A stretch of DNA of 39,844 nucleotides, from positions 1-39,844 of the forward strand of contig JAPYUM010000035.1 in NCBI GenBank assembly GCA_029940535.1. The letters are read 5' to 3'. The notes below the pieces were generated by a model, which worked only from the letters and a program-made list of their open reading frames with translations, ran no database searches and had not been told where the DNA came from. The translations under genes and the position numbers were made by a program. This DNA is from Vicinamibacterales bacterium. Its GTDB lineage: Bacteria > Acidobacteriota > Vicinamibacteria > Vicinamibacterales > UBA8438. Each line of letters starts with the position of its first letter. Positions within the stretch are counted from its first letter, which is position 1. Of this stretch, positions 1 to 6,477 are shown in pieces.

Positions 1-1
1 C

Positions 2-646
2 CTAGGGCTGCTCTCCGGCGTGGCCGTCCCAGGAACCAGGCCGCTTCTGGCCGCCCCATCCCCAGTAGACGGGCGCGTTCCCCGCACCTATCACCGTCGT
101 CGTGGCGCTCACCGTCAGTGAGTTGAACCCGGTGATACCAGCGAACCCAGCCGGGTTGAGCGGCCCGGCCGACCGGGTCTGCGTTGAGGTCCGCCGCGGA
201 GTTCGTACCGGGACCGGGAGCCGAACCGCCACCGGAACGGGGACGGGGACGGGGACGGGGACGGGAATCACGGGTGCGGCGGCGGTCGGGGTTTCGGCCC
301 GGCACGAGAAGGACGACCCGAGACAGTCTGTCGAGGGACTCCGGACTCCCTCCACGAAGCCGTTCCGGAGCAACGCCAGGAGCACGATGTCAGAGACGCC
401 GGCCTGCCGGAGCGCCCTCAGACGAAACGGCGCCAGGGAATACGGGGTGGGGTTCATATCGATCAGCTCGATGAGCACGGTGTCCGCCACCCCGACCTGC
501 GTCAGCTTGACAATGTCTTCGAGGGTTGCCGCCTCGGCCGTCGAGGCCACGAGACTGATCGCCGCCGCCACGGCCACGGTGGCGAAACGCGCCACCCCCA
601 GACGCCGCGCCGACGCGTCCGCAAACTCTCGGTAACAAGTCGCCAT
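2..646 (-). CDS. Secreted hypothetical protein with GVxD helical repeats and Pro-Val repeat
   Basis: A 214-residue protein of unknown function. The start is taken at ATG 646, because it is followed directly by basic residues and a signal peptide ending near 'STAEA'; a GTG at 679 would add 11 residues before it. After the signal there are two similar helical units, 'GVADTVLIELID' and 'GVSDIVLLALL', a pattern I associate with acidobacterial secreted proteins of unknown role. A low-complexity Pro-Val stretch follows, encoded by a hexanucleotide run at about 236-267, and then a Ser/Thr-rich tail. The TAG stop lies at 2-4, so the gene is complete. The Pro-Val stretch could span part of the envelope or act as a flexible linker; that is inference only. 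Confidence 0.7.
   Translation of the reverse strand: MATCYREFADASARRLGVARFATVAVAAAISLVASTAEAATLEDIVKLTQVGVADTVLIELIDMNPTPYSLAPFRLRALRQAGVSDIVLLALLRNGFVEGVRSPSTDCLGSSFSCRAETPTAAAPVIPVPVPVPVPVPVAVRLPVPVRTPRRTSTQTRSAGPLNPAGFAGITGFNSLTVSATTTVIGAGNAPVYWGWGGQKRPGSWDGHAGEQP
236..267. repeat. Hexanucleotide microsatellite (GGGACG) inside a CDS
   Basis: About five consecutive GGGACG units on the plus strand encode the Pro-Val dipeptide repeat of the minus-strand secreted protein. Because the unit is six bases, gain or loss of a copy keeps the frame and only changes the number of Pro-Val pairs. Confidence 0.75.
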
Positions 647-716
647 GCCCGGTGAAATGCAAAACGCGCTCCAGCTCACGGAACAACCAGATTGCCGAAA
701 CGGGAGGTGAGGCTTC

Positions 717-835
717 CTAGTCGGACGCGCCCGCGACCTCGTCCTCGTCGTAATAGTCGATCTTGTGCAGAGGCATCACCACGCTCGACAGCACGTTCAG
801 CACGTGGCCGCTTATGCGCTTGTAAGAGCGAGGAC
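717..835 (-). pseudogene. 3' remnant of a PhoU-like / Na-Pi symporter gene
   Basis: About 36 codons on the minus strand, ending at TAG 717-719, encode a helical piece containing 'YKRISGHVLNVL' and 'MPLHKIDYYDEDE'. This resembles the end of PhoU-type helical domains, including those at the C terminus of bacterial Na/phosphate symporters (inference from pattern, no search run). Upstream in this frame and the other minus frames the sequence is arginine-rich and does not continue the domain, so the 5' part appears to have been lost. It could also be a chance reading frame; the conserved-looking helix argues against that. Confidence 0.35.
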
Positions 836-1203
836 GAGGACGGTCGTCGTTTCGCCGCCGTATCCCGCTCGCCCAATCTTCGAGATCAGTGCGTAAAAGG
901 ACCGCCGGTTTACACGATGCTGACGCTGACACTATAGTGAACTTTGGGTCCCCTCTGCAGGACACGGTGTCCTCCCGCCAGGCCCCGTTTGATGGCCGCG
1001 AACTGCGGTACTCGGGCGTCTGGTGGTGACAATGGCCCGCCATGGGTATCGAGACTCAGACGGGAGACCGACAAACAGGCCCCGTGTGACCGCTCAACGA
1101 CGCGTGTGAGCTGGATTCCCCGCGGCGGACTTCTGTTGCAAGTCACCTCACGAGGGCAGTGGGCATGACAATTGCTAGTCGTATGTAGTGCGAGGACCCT
1201 GAG
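836..1203. other. Intergenic region, no supported gene
   Basis: No convincing coding region is visible: the open frames here are arginine-rich or mirror the next gene. A promoter-like pair TTTACA (909-914) and TATAGT (933-938), 18 bp apart, points rightwards, about 260 bp before the next start codon. It could give a long leader or a small RNA. Confidence 0.4.
909..938 (+). promoter_or_regulatory. Sigma70-like promoter
   Basis: TTTACA at 909-914 and TATAGT at 933-938 with an 18-bp spacer. It would fire towards the glycine-zipper gene starting at 1204, leaving a leader of about 260 bases. Confidence 0.4.
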
Positions 1204-2409
1204 ATGTTGACCAAACCGATCGCGCTCGTCGGGCTCGCCGCCGTGATGCTCGCGGCGGGGGCCGGCTCCTACTTGGCGGTCCGACAGAACACGGCGCCGC
1301 TCCAGCAAGGTGCCACCGCAGAGAACGCGACAACCATCGCCCCCCCCGAGGCCATCGCCGCGCCGGAGAGCCTGGCCGTCGAAGCGACCGAGGCGGTCGT
1401 CGAGGAGCGAGAACCGACCGGTGCCGAAGGTGCCGCGCCGGCAAGATCTGCTTCGGCGGCGCCAGCAGTCCCGGCCGCACCGCCACCGCCAACCGAGCCG
1501 ACCCCGGCGCGACCCGACGTTGCGCGCACCCCAGCCCCCACCAGCCCCAGCCGGTCGGAGCCCACCGATGACCAGCCCGCTTCGATCGCGACCGGCACCT
1601 CGACCACCGGTCGGTCTGTGGTGCCACCATCGGACGCGCCACAATCAGACACGGCAACCACCGAGCCGGCGCTGCCGCCGGCAGCGGATGGGAACGGCGT
1701 CGTCGAATCCGAGTCAGAACCGGCCCAAGACTCGCCGGTCGAACGAGCCTCAGCCGGCCTACCCTCGGTCGAGGGCTGGAGCCGCGTGGACGGGAGTACA
1801 CCAGCCGAGTCAGATGCTCCCCCACCGATCGACGTCGGATCGTCGGTCGACGACCGGAGCCGGGAGGTCGAGCCGATTCCGACGCTGGTCGAATATGAGA
1901 TCGCGGCGGACTCGGTCATCGGGTTGCAGGTGGAAACGCCTGTCTCGACCCGCACCGCCGAAGTCGAAGATTCCGTCGAGGCTCGGGTGACCCGTGACGT
2001 GTTGGTCGCTGACCAGGTCGCGGTGCCGGCCGGCACCCGGATGTTGGGGTCCGTCGTGCTCGTCGAACAGAGTGGCCAGCTACGCGACGCCTCTCGCCTG
2101 GGCGTCCGATTTCATACGCTCGTGATGGATGAGGGTCCAGAAATCTCAGTCGTCACCGAGACCATCTATCGGGAAGGCACCCCGAAGGGGCGTGACAGCG
2201 TGGCCAAGATCGGCGGCGCCGCTGTCGGTGGCGCAATTCTGGGAGCCATCTTCGGGGGAACCCGCGGCGCCGCCATTGGGGGCTCGATCGGGGCCGCCGG
2301 CGGCACGGCGGCGGCGATCAATGGCGAGGCCGAACCGGCCGGTCTGCCGCCCGGGACGATGCTGACCGTTCGGCTCTCACGGCCGGCCGTCGTCACCGTC
2401 GAGCAGTGA
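1204..2409 (+). CDS. Membrane-anchored Pro/Ala-rich protein with C-terminal glycine zipper
   Basis: A 401-residue protein of unknown function. The N-terminal 25 residues form an uncleaved anchor or signal segment (KPIALVGLAAVMLAAGAG). Residues about 30-230 are a low-complexity Pro/Ala/Thr/Glu region, likely disordered. From about 235 there is a folded part, including 'VPAGTRMLGSVV', which resembles the beta-rich domains of TrbI/VirB10-like and related envelope proteins. A glycine zipper (KIGGAAVGGAILGAIFGG and on, about 335-370) follows, then a short beta segment. Glycine zippers often pack into membranes. It stands alone, between the phosphate-gene remnant and the acyltransferase gene. An envelope role is inferred from the anchor, linker and zipper layout. 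Confidence 0.65.
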   Translation: MLTKPIALVGLAAVMLAAGAGSYLAVRQNTAPLQQGATAENATTIAPPEAIAAPESLAVEATEAVVEEREPTGAEGAAPARSASAAPAVPAAPPPPTEPTPARPDVARTPAPTSPSRSEPTDDQPASIATGTSTTGRSVVPPSDAPQSDTATTEPALPPAADGNGVVESESEPAQDSPVERASAGLPSVEGWSRVDGSTPAESDAPPPIDVGSSVDDRSREVEPIPTLVEYEIAADSVIGLQVETPVSTRTAEVEDSVEARVTRDVLVADQVAVPAGTRMLGSVVLVEQSGQLRDASRLGVRFHTLVMDEGPEISVVTETIYREGTPKGRDSVAKIGGAAVGGAILGAIFGGTRGAAIGGSIGAAGGTAAAINGEAEPAGLPPGTMLTVRLSRPAVVTVEQ

Positions 2410-2476
2410 TTCTCGGCCATCGGAACACCGAGAACACGGGCTTTGCACGACCGAAATTTGATCAATTTCAACATGG

Positions 2477-2491
2477 TATAGTGCGCGCGTG
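2477..2491 (+). promoter_or_regulatory. -10 box directly before GTG start (leaderless candidate)
   Basis: TATAGT at 2477-2482 is followed after six bases by the GTG start at 2489, so transcription would begin at or next to the start codon. No Shine-Dalgarno sequence is visible. Confidence 0.5.
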
Positions 2492-3616
2492 GACGATATT
2501 ACGCAGGCCGTCCTATCTCGTGAAGAGGTAGCCCGATACCTGCGCGGCGGCCCGGGTCTGTCGCCGGGCCAAGCCCACGAGCAGATTTCCGCGTATCTCG
2601 ACGAGCTTCGAACCACGCAGCGATACTCAGTCTATCGCACGCTGAAACACCCGCTGTACCCGATTCTCAGGAAGGTGAGTCGGCACCCTGAACGGCTTGA
2701 GATACCGAAGGCCGCGACCCAAGCGAGCCGGGTCATCTATGCGTCCAATCACAAGAGCCACATGGATTACCTGGTCGAGCTGCTCGTGCTCGACGAGAAC
2801 GGGATCCGTCCACCGGTCATAGCCGCCGGTATCAACCTGTTCAGTGGGGCCATGGGTCTGGTGAATCGCCATGTCACCGGCGCAATCCCGATTCGACGCA
2901 ACTCGCGCGACCCGGCGTATCTGGCGACCCTGCGCGGCTACGTCGCTGAAATCGTGCATCGTCACGACCTGTTCCTCTACCTTGAAGGCGGCCGAAGCTA
3001 CAGCGGTGAATTCAAATCGCTCAAGACCGGCCTGTTGCAGGCGGTTGTCCATGCGCGTCATCCAGACGCGGTCATCATCCCGGTGGCTATCGCCTACGAT
3101 CTCGTGCTCGAAGACCAGACGCTGGCTCGGCAGGGCGTCAAACGCCGCCAACGCTCCTTCAACGCGGAGGTCGCGGAGATGGTGCGGTACGCCGTGGGGT
3201 ACGAGTCTCGAGCCTTCGTCACGTTCGGCCAGCCCATTCCGCTAGCCACGGTGTCCCCTGAGTCTCGCCGCGATCTCGTCATGCTGATGCGGCGCACGCG
3301 TGACGCGATCGGGAAAGCTCACAAGGTACTCCCCACTGCCCTCCTGGCGGCCGCCCTCCGGCCCTCGACGCGACGGAGAGCGCTCGAAGACCGCATCGAT
3401 GCATTGCTCGACACACTGCGGCTTGTCGACGCCAACCTCGGAGTCGAGAGCGGTCGTGACGCCGTCGACCAGGCAACCGGACCACTCGTAGCTCGGGGCA
3501 TCATCGCGGTTCAAGGAGACCGATACCGGGTCCGTGACCGGCTGGTGCTCAGATACTACCGTCGCACGTTGAACCACTTGCTCTGCGACCGCGGCGGCTC
3601 CAAACGAACCCACTAG
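2489..3616 (+). CDS. Glycerol-3-phosphate acyltransferase-like protein (PlsB family)
   Basis: A 375-residue acyltransferase that likely moves an acyl group to sn-1 of glycerol-3-phosphate or a related acceptor at the inner membrane. The acyltransferase core shows the catalytic NHKSHMD (HX4D, His88 and Asp93), then 'GAIPIRRNSRD' and 'YLEGGRSYSG', corresponding to the binding motifs of the PlsB/DHAPAT group. It is much shorter than E. coli PlsB (about 800 residues), so the long flanking domains are absent; the C-terminal 100 residues are helical. The GTG start at 2489 fits the -10 box six bases upstream. A separate PlsC-like domain is encoded at 14401-16911, so the two could act in one phospholipid pathway (inference). 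Confidence 0.8.
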   Translation: MDDITQAVLSREEVARYLRGGPGLSPGQAHEQISAYLDELRTTQRYSVYRTLKHPLYPILRKVSRHPERLEIPKAATQASRVIYASNHKSHMDYLVELLVLDENGIRPPVIAAGINLFSGAMGLVNRHVTGAIPIRRNSRDPAYLATLRGYVAEIVHRHDLFLYLEGGRSYSGEFKSLKTGLLQAVVHARHPDAVIIPVAIAYDLVLEDQTLARQGVKRRQRSFNAEVAEMVRYAVGYESRAFVTFGQPIPLATVSPESRRDLVMLMRRTRDAIGKAHKVLPTALLAAALRPSTRRRALEDRIDALLDTLRLVDANLGVESGRDAVDQATGPLVARGIIAVQGDRYRVRDRLVLRYYRRTLNHLLCDRGGSKRTH

Positions 3617-3651
3617 CCGGTCGCCGGGGCCCCGTCTAGCTAGGGAAGGAA

Positions 3652-4085
3652 ATGCTCGACTCCTTGTCGCGTGGGGTCTTTCACACCTTGGCCGGCAGCC
3701 CCACCCTGAAGACCCTCGCCTCCAGGTACGGCATGCGGCCGCGTGGCTTCGCCCGGCGATTCATCGCTGGCGAGACGCTGGTCGACGCCATCGCGACCGC
3801 GACCCAACTGACCGGCAGCGGGCGACGCTGTACCCTCAACTACCTTGGTGAAAGCGTCACATCGTCAGTGGCCGCCCCGGCCGCCACTGACACGTATCAG
3901 TCCATCATGCGGGAGATCCACGACGCCGCGACCTCCAGAACGCGCTCAGCGCCGAGGACTACCGAGTCCGGGTTTACCTCCCGTTCGGACACCAGTGGTT
4001 TCAGTACTTCATGCGCCGCCTGGGCGAGCGCCCGGCCAACGTGTTGTTCGTGCTGAAAAGCCGCACCCACGACCGCGGCGCCTAG
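3652..4085 (+). pseudogene. Proline dehydrogenase with large internal deletion
   Basis: Proline dehydrogenase oxidises proline to pyrroline-5-carboxylate with FAD. The ATG at 3652 has a good AAGGAA site. The first roughly 90 codons look like the normal N terminus ('LASRYGMRPRGFARRFIAGE', 'CTLNYLGE', 'TYQSIMREIH'). At about 3920-3940 the sequence jumps to the C terminus in another frame: 'DLQNALSAEDYRVRVYLPFG', then 'QYFMRRLGERPANVLF', stopping at TAG 4083-4085. The whole FAD-binding barrel, on the order of 180 residues, is missing and the join is out of frame, so no active enzyme can be made. The TAG stop sits at the left edge of a 105-bp palindromic repeat. Confidence 0.85.
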
Positions 4086-4189
4086 GTTTCCTGGCGATCC
4101 GTCCGTCTGGCTAGGCGCGAGGAGGGAGCAGCCAGGTGGGCTGTGACCGACGAAGCAACACCGCCAGACGGGTGCCTCGCCGGAAAACC
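4085..4189. repeat. 105-bp palindromic element, family 1 copy A
   Basis: Arms of 27 bases (4085-4111 and 4163-4189) pair imperfectly and enclose a core with AGGCGCGAGGAGGGAGCAG and GACGAAGCAAC. An inner hairpin CAGCC/GGCTG lies in the middle. The element fills the whole gap between two converging genes: the TAG of the proline dehydrogenase remnant ends on its first base, and the TAG of the M20 gene begins on its last base. The second copy, inverted, is at 21284-21388, and a diverged third is at 37787-37893. It may act as a two-way terminator, a MITE/REP-type element or a structured RNA. Confidence 0.8.
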
Positions 4190-5328
4190 TAGCAGTACGC
4201 GCGGGCGAGTTGGATCAACGCGTCGCGGCAGAGGAGGACGGACTCGATGTCGACGTACTCTTCCCGACTGTGCAAGCCGGCTCCGCGTGGTCCGAAAATC
4301 ACTGAGGGGATCCCCGCCCGCCCTAGAATGGCCGCGTCGGTCCAGAAAGACATACCCACCGGCTCCGGCGACAGGTCTCGTGAACGCAGGACCTGGGTCA
4401 GAGCCAGGCGCACCGGGTCGTCTTTCGGAGCCTCGTAGGGCGACCGACTGAACAACGGGCGAGCCCTCCCTTCAAACTCGGGGTCGTCGGCGCGCAGCGC
4501 ATCAAGAGCGCCCTGAACCGCGGCCAATCCAACATCGGTCGGCTCGCCGGTCAGGGTTCGTCGTTCGAAGCGCATCTGGCAGGAATCCGGATAGACACTC
4601 AGTTCGCGCCCCCCAGCGATCGTCGACGCGTGCAAAGACCCGGTTCCCAGCAGTGGGTGCGGCCCCTGTCGGCGCAGGGCGAGGTCCACAGCCTCCAACC
4701 GGGTCAGGACCCGTCCCATCCGCATAATGGCGTCACGGCCATCCTCGGGACGACTCCCGTGTGCGGCGCGCCCCCGCGTCTCGACCTCGACCCATTCAAA
4801 CCCCTTGTGCGCGGTGGCAAGGGCGAGATCGGTCGGTTCGGTGACGACCGCCCCGTCCGCGTGGTGCTCCTGGACCAACGCATCTGCCCCCAGACTGCCA
4901 TGCTCCTCATCGGCGACGGCGGCTACCACGATGCGTCCGGTGGGAAGACCGCCGCTCCGGGCGATGCCGGACACGGCATCGAGCGCCGCCGCAAGACCGC
5001 CCTTCATGTCCTGTGCTCCACGTCCATACAGACGGCCGGACCGCGTAACCGGGTCGAAGGGCGCGTCCATCCCCTCAACCCCGACGGTATCCATGTGGCC
5101 GCAGAGCATCAGCGTCCGGCCTGGTTGTCGCCCGTTGAGCACGGCCACCACGTTGGGGCGGCCCGGGGCCACCTCAGTGACCTCCGCGTCGAGCCCAGCG
5201 GTGGTCAAAGTCGTCGCGATCAGATCGGCGACCGCCGCCTCACCGGCGGCACCGGGGACCAAGGATGGGTTGACGGAATCGATCGCGACGAGGTCGCACA
5301 ACAGCCGGATGGCCGGGTCCACCCCCAC
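4189..5328 (-). CDS. M20 family metallopeptidase (ArgE/DapE-type deacylase)
   Basis: A 379-residue zinc hydrolase that removes acyl or aminoacyl groups from amino acids, in the cytoplasm (no signal peptide). The expected metal and catalytic residues are present: H78 and D80 in 'GHMDT', D107 in 'GRGAQDMKGG', E141/E142 in 'DEEHG', E164, and a late histidine H353. H190 lies in the dimerisation domain ('AAHGSRPEDGRDA'). GTG 5328 is chosen because the preceding gene stops at 5333, leaving four bases; the longer frame upstream only mirrors that gene. GTG 5322 is an alternative. As the last gene of the TRAP operon it may process the imported compound. Whether it is ArgE, DapE, carboxypeptidase or aminoacylase cannot be told. 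Confidence 0.85.
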   Translation of the reverse strand: MGVDPAIRLLCDLVAIDSVNPSLVPGAAGEAAVADLIATTLTTAGLDAEVTEVAPGRPNVVAVLNGRQPGRTLMLCGHMDTVGVEGMDAPFDPVTRSGRLYGRGAQDMKGGLAAALDAVSGIARSGGLPTGRIVVAAVADEEHGSLGADALVQEHHADGAVVTEPTDLALATAHKGFEWVEVETRGRAAHGSRPEDGRDAIMRMGRVLTRLEAVDLALRRQGPHPLLGTGSLHASTIAGGRELSVYPDSCQMRFERRTLTGEPTDVGLAAVQGALDALRADDPEFEGRARPLFSRSPYEAPKDDPVRLALTQVLRSRDLSPEPVGMSFWTDAAILGRAGIPSVIFGPRGAGLHSREEYVDIESVLLCRDALIQLARAYC

Positions 5329-5332
5329 GACG

Positions 5333-6409
5333 CTATTCGACCCAGTCGGCGATGAACACGTTCGTGTCGCCCTCCACGCGGGCACCGCGGTTCGAGGCGA
5401 ACACGAGATGGGCGCCGTCCGGCGAGAACATCGGGAATCCGTCGAACGTACCGTTGAAAGTGATCCGTTCGAGCCCCGTGCCGTCCTCGTTGATGATGAA
5501 CAGGTCAAAGTTGCGGCCGTCGGGATCGTGAGAATTGGAACTGAAAATGATCCGCTCGCCATCCGGGTGCCAGAACGGACCGAAGTTTGCCCCGCCGAGG
5601 TCGGTGACCTGGTGGGGGTCGCCACCATCGGCGTCCATGACGAAAATTTCCAACGCCGTCGGTCGCCAGAGCCCCTGGTCGAGCAGCGACCGAAAGTCAT
5701 CTAGCTCGGCCCCGGGCTCGATCACGCGTCCGCGATAGACAATCTTGCTGCCGTCGGCAGAGAAGAACGGCCCGCCATCGGGTCCCGGACTGTTTGTCAA
5801 CCGCTGCACGTCCGACCCGTCACCGTTCATGGAGTAGATCTCCATGTCGCCGTCGCGCACGCTCGTGAATACGATCCGCCCGTCAGGCCCGATCGTCGCT
5901 TCGGCGTCGTATCCGTCCTCGCTCGTGAGTCGGCTCATCCCCGACCCGTCAGGGTTGGCCGTGAAGATGTCATAGCTGTCGTAGACCGGCCAGACATACC
6001 CCATCTCGAAGCCGGGTTCGGGCGGACACTCAGCGCCCCCGAGGTGGGTGGATGCGTACAGAATGGACTCGCCATCTGGGAAAAAATAGCCGCAGGTGGT
6101 GCGCCCGTCACCGGTGCTGACCATCTGCGCATCGGTGCCGTCCAACTCCATTGTGTAGATCTGGTCGCACGGCACGCCCTCACGCTGCGTCTGAAAGATG
6201 AGACGGCTGCCGTCGAACGCGTAGTAGGCCTCTGCGTTCTGTCCGGTAAAGGTGAGCTGGCGGAGATTCGTCAACCGAACTTCTTCGCTCTCAGGCCCGC
6301 CGGAAGCGACAGGCGGTTCGGCCATCCCGGCCACCGGCTCCGGATCGCCGCATCCCGCCACCACCAACAGGGAGACACTCCCAACTACAACCAAGACGCG
6401 GTTCCGCAT
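5333..6409 (-). CDS. TolB-like beta-propeller lipoprotein
   Basis: A 358-residue exported lipoprotein. The ATG at 6409 follows a strong GGAGGA site, and the N terminus has a lipobox ending 'VVAGC'. The rest is a series of TolB/WD40-like blades with the repeating pattern 'FSPDGxxLVFASN' (for example 'WHPDGERIIFSSN' and 'FSADGSKIVY') and aspartate-rich turns such as 'NGDGSD'. Such propellers bind proteins or peptides in the periplasm. It lies 68 bases after the TRAP permease and four bases before the M20 gene, same strand, so it likely belongs to that operon. Its partner is unknown. It is shorter than the propeller-peptidase fusions and carries no peptidase domain. Confidence 0.8.
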   Translation of the reverse strand: MRNRVLVVVGSVSLLVVAGCGDPEPVAGMAEPPVASGGPESEEVRLTNLRQLTFTGQNAEAYYAFDGSRLIFQTQREGVPCDQIYTMELDGTDAQMVSTGDGRTTCGYFFPDGESILYASTHLGGAECPPEPGFEMGYVWPVYDSYDIFTANPDGSGMSRLTSEDGYDAEATIGPDGRIVFTSVRDGDMEIYSMNGDGSDVQRLTNSPGPDGGPFFSADGSKIVYRGRVIEPGAELDDFRSLLDQGLWRPTALEIFVMDADGGDPHQVTDLGGANFGPFWHPDGERIIFSSNSHDPDGRNFDLFIINEDGTGLERITFNGTFDGFPMFSPDGAHLVFASNRGARVEGDTNVFIADWVE

Positions 6410-6477
6410 TTCATCTCCTCCGAAAACAGTGCAATTCTCTTTCCGACGACGACCAAGTACACCGTGAATCACGCCCG

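Noticed and set aside
236-267. Possible CRISPR or iteron array
   Set aside because: The repeat unit is six bases without spacers and lies inside a coding frame.
944-1168. A 74-residue frame after the TATAGT promoter
   Set aside because: No ribosome site, odd composition and no recognisable fold.
4143-4451. Plus-strand frame beginning MTDEATPPDG
   Set aside because: Its first part is translated repeat A and the rest is antisense to the M20 gene; the same peptide start occurs from repeat B.
4727-5704. A 325-residue open frame on the plus strand
   Set aside because: It is antisense to the M20 and propeller genes, arginine/serine-rich, with no domain and no start signal.
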